From NCBI GenBank assembly GCA_002314915.1, contig DCHU01000056.1:1-11831 (forward strand): DNA of 11,831 nt. The letters are read 5' to 3'. Of the stretch, positions 8,816 through 11,831 are shown piece by piece. The stretch's first letter is position 1, and each line of letters starts with the position of its first letter. This DNA comes from Caryophanales bacterium UBA1744 (GTDB lineage Bacteria; Bacillota_I; Bacilli_A; RFN20; CAG-826). Position numbers and translations under genes: made by a program. The notes beneath the pieces were generated by a model. That model ran no database searches and was not told where the DNA came from. It saw only the letters and a program-made list of their open reading frames with translations.

Positions 8816-8892
8816 CGGGACATAGTACAGCTTGGTAGTACGCTTGCTTCGGGAGTAAGAGGTCACGAGTTCGAATCTCGTTGTCCCGACCA
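8816..8892 (+). tRNA. tRNA-Pro, anticodon CGG
   Basis: The 77-nt sequence folds into a full cloverleaf. The acceptor CGGGACA (8816-8822) pairs with TGTCCCG (8882-8888), followed by discriminator A and an encoded CCA (8890-8892). The D arm is GTAC/GTAC around a loop containing GG. The anticodon arm is CTTGC/GTAAG with one G-T wobble, and the loop TTCGGGA gives anticodon CGG at 8850-8852, reading the proline codon CCG. The T arm is ACGAG, TTCGAAT, CTCGT. G37 and the start CGGG are typical of bacterial proline tRNAs. It starts 30 nt after the polC stop with no clear promoter of its own in that gap, so it may be cut out of the polC transcript or use a promoter inside the end of polC. Confidence 0.95.
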
Positions 8893-8904
8893 TATAAGAA
8901 CATG

Positions 8905-8934
8905 GGTTTGACACATTAGTGTCAGACCTTTTTT
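8905..8934 (+). terminator. Rho-independent terminator after tRNA-Pro
   Basis: GGTTTGACAC (8905-8914) pairs with GTGTCAGACC (8919-8928), ten pairs with one wobble, around the tetraloop ATTA, followed directly by six T (8929-8934). It lies 12 nt after the tRNA CCA end and closes the polC/tRNA transcription block. Confidence 0.9.
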
Positions 8935-8939
8935 CTTTG

Positions 8940-8966
8940 GCGAAAAGGGAAGGTTTTCCGTTTTGC
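8940..8966 (+). terminator. Second, imperfect hairpin with T-rich tail
   Basis: The 12-nt arm at 8940-8951 pairs with 8955-8966 around a 3-nt loop, with one A/G mismatch and two wobbles, and is followed by a T-rich stretch (TAGTTTTCTATTT). It may act as a backup to the terminator just upstream. The tail is interrupted, so strength is doubtful. Confidence 0.35.
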
Positions 8967-9114
8967 TAGTTTTCTATTTGTAAAGAGATTTTTTCTCTCG
9001 CCACTGTAAGTTTTTCTATCCTCACCCGTTCTCACGTACTAACTAGATTTTTCATTTTATTTGAAGAAAAACACAACCCCCATCGAACGGTCTGTTATGA
9101 AATGAAGTCAAAGT
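8967..9114. other. AT-rich spacer with no gene
   Basis: This spacer between the tRNA terminators and the repeat array holds no coding frame with a ribosome binding site. The only structure seen is a small AGAGA (8984-8988) / TCTCT (8994-8998) hairpin around five T. It marks the change from the core block to the accessory region. Confidence 0.5.
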
Positions 9115-9178
9115 CAAATTGCCAAACGAAATCTTGACAAATTGCCAAACGAAATTTTGACAAATTGCCAAACGAAAT
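9115..9178 (+). repeat. Tandem 23-bp repeats overlapping the ATPase promoter
   Basis: Three head-to-tail copies start at 9115, 9138 and 9161. All share the 18-bp core CAAATTGCCAAACGAAAT; the first two end in CTTGA and TTTGA, and the third runs instead into the -10 region. At each junction the repeats create TTGACAA-A-TTGCCAA, two copies of the self-complementary heptamer TTGNCAA (9134-9148 and 9157-9171); the first copy is preceded by a near-match. A 23-bp period is close to two helical turns, placing the copies on similar faces of the DNA. Since the last TTGACA is the apparent -35 box of the next gene, the array is most simply read as an operator. Which protein binds is unknown; autoregulation by the ATPase is one possibility. 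Confidence 0.9.
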
Positions 9179-9185
9179 ATAAAAT
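9157..9185 (+). promoter_or_regulatory. Promoter of the DUF4143 ATPase gene
   Basis: A perfect TTGACA at 9157-9162 and TAAAAT at 9180-9185 are 17 bp apart. Transcription would start around 9191-9193, placing the GAGGAG ribosome binding site (9192-9197) at the very 5' end of the mRNA, an unusually short leader. The -35 box sits inside the repeat array, so any factor bound to the repeats would block RNA polymerase. Confidence 0.75.
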
Positions 9186-9203
9186 GTAAACGAGGAGATA
9201 ATT

Positions 9204-10484
9204 ATGGATAAATATTTAAAACGATGTGTCGATTCAAGATTGAATGATAAATTGGAAAGCTCAGGAGCCGTTTGGATAAAAGGCCCTAAATGGTGTGGCA
9301 AATCCACAACAGCAGAACAAATTGCGAAAAGTTTCGTTTATATGCAAAGCAGAAAAGAAAGAGAACAAAACATAGCGTTAGCAAAAAATGCTCCAGAACT
9401 ATTTTTGGCGGGTGAAACTCCAAAATTAATAGATGAATGGCAAGTAATTCCTTTTATTTGGGATGATATACGTTTTGAAATTGATAAACGAGATGCGTTT
9501 GGCCAGTTTATTTTGACAGGCAGTGCTACTCCGTTAAACGGCAAGGAAGAGCAATTAGTGAAACATAGTGGTGTCGGAAGAATATCTACAATTGTTATGC
9601 GACCGATGAGTTTATATGAGTCTTTAGATAGTAATGGCTGCATATCCATAAATTCTCTTTTTAATAAAGAAAAAGTGGTTCCGGCAATATGCGATAAAAA
9701 ATTATTGGATTATGCGCAATATGCTTGCCGCGGGGGTTGGCCAAAATCCATAGGAACATCTGAAAAAGTTTCGATTGAAATAGTGAGAAACTATTATGAT
9801 GGATTAGTGGAGAACGATATAAAGAGTGTTGATGGTGTTTCAAGAGATGTTGAGAAAGTAAAAGCATTTATGCGATCGTATGCAAGAAACGTTTCAACCG
9901 AATGCAGCATAGAAACAATTATTTCAGATATAAAAGGCTTTGATAATAAGACTGTTAGCGATGAAACCGTAAAAAGCTATATAAAGGCATTAGAAAGACT
10001 GTACGTTATTGAAGATATTAAAGCTTGGAGTCCTAATTTAAGGAGTAAAACTACAATAAGAACATCTCCAACAAGACACTTTATAGATCCATCAATTGCA
10101 TGTAGAGCATTAGGGGCATATAAAGAAGATTTGATAAATGATATTAAAACATTTGGGTTAATCTTTGAAGATATGGCAGTTCGAGATTTGAAAATATATG
10201 CAGATAAACTTGGTGGAGAAGTCTATCATTATAGAGATAAAAGCGGGTTAGAGGCTGATGCTATCATTCATTTAGAAAATGGTAAATGGGCAGCTTTCGA
10301 AGTAAAACTTCATGATTCAGATAGAATTGAAGAAGGGGCTGCTAATTTACTGAAGTTGTCTAACTTGATTGATGAACAAAAGATGAGAAAACCAGAATTT
10401 TTAATGGTTATTACTGCCACTGAATATGCATATCGGCGAGAAGATGGCGTATGGATTGTTCCGCTTGCCTGCTTAAAAGACTAA
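9204..10484 (+). CDS. AAA+ ATPase of the AAA_14/DUF4143 family
   Basis: The 426-residue protein begins in the typical family manner (a YLKR element, then GAVWIKGPKWCGKST). Walker A is G-P-K-W-C-G-K-S-T at 27-35; Walker B is L-I-D-E-W-Q with D77 and E78; the sensor-1 strand ends in L-T-G-S-A-T-P near 104-110. The C-terminal half carries the DUF4143 region, where E350-x-D352 and E366-V-K368 match the spacing of a PD-(D/E)XK nuclease-like fold. The ATPase is therefore predicted to be active and a nuclease-like activity is possible. The cellular role of this widespread, patchily distributed family is not established. The start is set by GAGGAG six nt upstream of ATG 9204. Codons are strongly A/T-ending (ATA, AGA, AAA), unlike the C-ending preference of cdsA to polC, which suggests horizontal acquisition. 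It appears to be a single-gene unit controlled from the repeat-embedded promoter. Confidence 0.9.
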   Translation: MDKYLKRCVDSRLNDKLESSGAVWIKGPKWCGKSTTAEQIAKSFVYMQSRKEREQNIALAKNAPELFLAGETPKLIDEWQVIPFIWDDIRFEIDKRDAFGQFILTGSATPLNGKEEQLVKHSGVGRISTIVMRPMSLYESLDSNGCISINSLFNKEKVVPAICDKKLLDYAQYACRGGWPKSIGTSEKVSIEIVRNYYDGLVENDIKSVDGVSRDVEKVKAFMRSYARNVSTECSIETIISDIKGFDNKTVSDETVKSYIKALERLYVIEDIKAWSPNLRSKTTIRTSPTRHFIDPSIACRALGAYKEDLINDIKTFGLIFEDMAVRDLKIYADKLGGEVYHYRDKSGLEADAIIHLENGKWAAFEVKLHDSDRIEEGAANLLKLSNLIDEQKMRKPEFLMVITATEYAYRREDGVWIVPLACLKD

Positions 10485-10502
10485 TTAACATTTCCATTTC
10501 AT

Positions 10503-10585
10503 ATAGCCTTAGTTGACACAGGCTGACTATGTAGGAGATTTGTTACAACAATCAGAAACAGGCGATTATCAATGGAGACATAGCC
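10503..10585 (+). other. Hairpin-rich stretch after the ATPase gene
   Basis: Between the ATPase stop and the next promoter, AGCCT (10504-10508) can pair with AGGCT (10520-10524), and CTATGT (10527-10532) with ACATAG (10578-10583) flanked by GG/CC. The second stem encloses a small hairpin (GATTTG with CAATC). No T-run follows, so this is not a standard terminator. A TTGACA at 10513-10518 lacks a matching -10. The stretch may be the 3' end of the ATPase mRNA or the start of a longer structured RNA continuing into the next leader. No coding frame is convincing. Confidence 0.35.
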
Positions 10586-10594
10586 GTTTATAAT
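10566..10594 (+). promoter_or_regulatory. Promoter of the GNAT gene and its leader
   Basis: A perfect TATAAT at 10589-10594 is preceded, with 17-bp spacing, by TTATCA (10566-10571; 4 of 6 matches). Transcription would begin about 10600-10602, immediately before the structured leader, which is what supports this call over the other hexamer matches nearby. Confidence 0.65.
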
Positions 10595-10600
10595 TCTTTT

Positions 10601-10718
10601 AACCAGAGGGTAGTACGCCGTAGCGTAGGGGATAGCTGAACATTGTTCGGCAGGCCGCCTACCGGATAAGGTTTCGAGTGAGCTCGATTGAGGCCATGTT
10701 GCCTCTTATCTTTAGGAG
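10601..10718 (+). ncRNA. Structured 5' leader with two tandem three-way junctions, family unknown
   Basis: By eye this leader folds into two adjacent domains. Domain 1: P1 GGTAG (10609-10613) with CTACC (10659-10663) encloses P2 TACGC/GCGTA (10614-10618/10623-10627, loop CGTA) and P3 GCTGAAC/GTTCGGC (10635-10641/10645-10651, one wobble). Domain 2: P4 GATAAG/CTTATC (10665-10670/10705-10710) encloses P5 TCGAG/CTCGA (10674-10678/10683-10687) and P6 GAGGC/GCCTC (10690-10694/10701-10705, sharing one base with P4). One nucleotide separates the domains. P4 ends 3 nt before the AGGAG (10714-10718) of the acetyltransferase gene, so changes in domain 2 could mask or expose translation. GGCC at 10653-10656 and 10692-10695 could link the domains. 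I could not match it to the known riboswitch consensus sequences I recall. The region is visibly richer in GC than its flanks. Confidence 0.55.
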
Positions 10719-10723
10719 TACTT

Positions 10724-11233
10724 ATGGAAATAAGAGAATTAAAAAAAGAAGAATACGAGATACTCAAAAACGGAATCCAAGAATCATTTCAGAGGGGATT
10801 TGAGGATTATTTTGGCCATTGTGATGCGACAATTATCCCTGATAAAGACATATTAATGTCATATGAAGCGGAAGGCGCCGTTAGTTATGTTGCGGTTGAT
10901 AACGATGAAATTATTGGTGGATGCATTGTCCAGATTAATAAAGAAACACAGGTAAATGACCTATTCATCCTCTATGTCAAAGTGGGTGTTCAATCCAAAG
11001 GGATCGGCTATTCGATTTGGTCTGAGATGGAGAAGAGATATCCTGACACAAAGGTTTGGAGAACCTGCACGCCTTATTTCGATCAAAGGAACATCCATTT
11101 CTACGTTAATAAATGCGGATTCCACATTGTTGAATTTATCAATAAATACCATTGCGGCGGTCAGGCCGATGAAGAATTCATTGGCGATGGCGGAGAAGGC
11201 ATGTTCGAGTTTGAAAAGAAGATGGCACAATAG
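10724..11233 (+). CDS. GNAT family N-acetyltransferase
   Basis: GNAT enzymes move the acetyl group of acetyl-CoA to an amine on a small molecule or protein; the substrate cannot be told from sequence. The 169-residue protein spans the whole fold. The acetyl-CoA pyrophosphate loop is Q-S-K-G-I-G (90-95), fitting the Q/R-x-x-G-x-G/A rule, following the strand LFILYVKV. The late strand-helix element NIHFYVNKCGF (123-133) is also typical. A Gly/Glu-rich tail segment near 145-162 is less usual. ATG 10724 is chosen because AGGAG lies 5 nt upstream; an in-frame TTG at 10688 falls inside the structured leader and has no ribosome binding site. It is preceded by its own promoter and by a structured leader that may control it. 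Codon use lies between that of the core operon and the ATPase. Confidence 0.9.
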   Translation: MEIRELKKEEYEILKNGIQESFQRGFEDYFGHCDATIIPDKDILMSYEAEGAVSYVAVDNDEIIGGCIVQINKETQVNDLFILYVKVGVQSKGIGYSIWSEMEKRYPDTKVWRTCTPYFDQRNIHFYVNKCGFHIVEFINKYHCGGQADEEFIGDGGEGMFEFEKKMAQ

Positions 11234-11297
11234 CTTTATTGAGTATAGAATTGCCACACAATGATAAAGACCAACAAATTAACAATTACTAGAGTCG

Positions 11298-11333
11298 ATA
11301 TCTCGGCGCAAAAAAGTCTCAATTGTGAGATAT
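11298..11333 (+). promoter_or_regulatory. Alternative hairpins upstream of the lipoprotein gene
   Basis: ATATCTC (11298-11304) pairs perfectly with GAGATAT (11327-11333). A competing small hairpin pairs TCTCA (11317-11321) with TGAGA (11326-11330), sharing the same 3' bases, so the two cannot form together. It ends 11 nt before the AAGG ribosome binding site (11345-11348). An internal A-run precedes the short stem. It could be an operator dyad or a weak RNA switch; a weak terminator of the acetyltransferase gene is unlikely without a T-run. Confidence 0.3.
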
Positions 11334-11358
11334 GTTAGGAAATTAAGGTAAATCAAGC

Positions 11359-11831
11359 ATGTTTTCACTTAAGAGATGTTTAATCTGCATAGGCTGCATC
11401 CTTGCCACAGGGTGTTCTTTGGCGTTTGGTTTAACGACCGATTTCAACTCGTACAAGAAAAACTCAAAGACTCTATCGGTCGAGGAAAACAAATTAGTTT
11501 TATCCATTACGACATTCGATGGCGAGAGTGAGAAAGAACCGCTTGTGACCATCTTGGGCCACTCATGGATTTCAATCGATAATCAACTTGATCATCCGAT
11601 TACTATCAAAGACTATACAGTTCAGCCTGACGAGATTCTTACCATGTCTGTTTGGGCAATCACGAATCATTTTGGCGTGGTCTTTAATCTAGAACCTAAT
11701 TTCATCTCTTTGAGAGGAAGGTATGATGGCAGACAATCGCTTAGCACAAACATCGATGAAAGCCAGTTGTCTATAGTGGATTCTTTTATAGATTCCAACG
11801 ACCATTGGGGGACGACAAAGAACTGCAGCTA
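11359..11831 (+). CDS. Lipoprotein, possible permuted papain-fold hydrolase (cut by window end)
   Basis: This frame is open from ATG 11359 to the last base (157 codons plus 2 nt) and continues outside. AAGG at 11345-11348 lies 10 nt upstream of the start. Residues 1-19 form a lipoprotein signal (FSLKR, a hydrophobic core with Cys, then A-T-G-C with Cys19 lipidated), so the protein should sit on the outer face of the membrane. After a Lys/Ser-rich linker come GHSWI with H68, a block TMSVWAITNHFGVVFNLE near 110-130, RQSLS, and DHWGTTKNCS with C156 just before the window ends. The order His first, Cys later, with G-H-x-x-I and N-C-S contexts, is that of permuted NlpC/P60- or YebB-like papain folds. 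The catalytic reading is inference; I do not recognise the exact family. It would be a surface hydrolase acting on peptide, amide or ester bonds. Confidence 0.8.
   Translation, partial: MFSLKRCLICIGCILATGCSLAFGLTTDFNSYKKNSKTLSVEENKLVLSITTFDGESEKEPLVTILGHSWISIDNQLDHPITIKDYTVQPDEILTMSVWAITNHFGVVFNLEPNFISLRGRYDGRQSLSTNIDESQLSIVDSFIDSNDHWGTTKNCS

Noticed and set aside
8870..8892. tRNA-Pro 3' end as an attachment site for an integrated element
   Set aside because: I found no second copy of the tRNA 3' end downstream in the window, and no integrase gene. The accessory genes could still be a small island bounded outside the window.
9115..9178. CRISPR array
   Set aside because: The repeats are directly abutting with no spacers, are only three copies, and sit on a promoter with no cas genes nearby.
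10607..10620. AGGGTAGTACGCCG resembles the T-box antiterminator sequence
   Set aside because: The T-box needs UGGN to pair with the tRNA 3' end; here the position reads UAGU. It also lies at the start of the transcript with no Stem I, and the downstream gene is not an aminoacyl-tRNA synthetase or amino-acid gene.
10688..10723. TTG start giving a 12-residue longer acetyltransferase
   Set aside because: It lies inside the structured leader without a ribosome binding site, while ATG 10724 has a well-placed AGGAG.
1..11831. Mycoplasma-type code with TGA read as Trp
   Set aside because: Trp is encoded by TGG in all genes here, and TGA closes dxr and rseP at the natural family end points.

Overview
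All genes in this window lie on the + strand. It most likely comes from a low-GC Gram-positive (Bacillota/Mycoplasmatota-like) bacterium, probably an uncultured gut-type lineage. The evidence is a PolC-type replicative polymerase, the core gene order cdsA-dxr-rseP-polC, lipoboxes of Gram-positive style, and TGG (not TGA) for Trp with TGA used as a stop. The lineage assignment is inference; no rRNA is present.

Left edge (1-752): an AT-rich start with a plausible promoter, then a small lipoprotein gene that is broken by at least two lesions (151-623), then a short gap before cdsA.

Core operon (753-8785): cdsA (CDP-diacylglycerol synthesis), dxr (second step of the MEP isoprenoid pathway), rseP/rasP (site-2 intramembrane protease) and polC (replicative DNA polymerase). 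The genes are packed with a 1-nt gap or ATGA overlaps, so they are almost certainly co-transcribed and translationally coupled. In Bacillus subtilis, uppS precedes cdsA and proS lies between rasP and polC; both are absent here. A short GC-rich hairpin, a tRNA-Pro(CGG) gene (8816-8892) and a strong rho-independent terminator (8905-8934) close this block.

Accessory region (8935-11831): an AT-rich AAA+ ATPase of the AAA_14/DUF4143 type, whose promoter is built into a tandem array of 23-bp repeats; a GNAT acetyltransferase preceded by a roughly 120-nt leader that folds by eye into two tandem three-way junctions ending just before the Shine-Dalgarno; and the start of a lipoprotein that looks like a permuted papain-fold hydrolase and runs off the right edge. 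The three genes each appear to be their own transcription unit.

The two items most worth following are the structured leader of the GNAT gene (10601-10718) and the repeat array embedding the -35 box of the DUF4143 ATPase gene (9115-9185). Both are read from sequence alone, and neither matches a family I can name.
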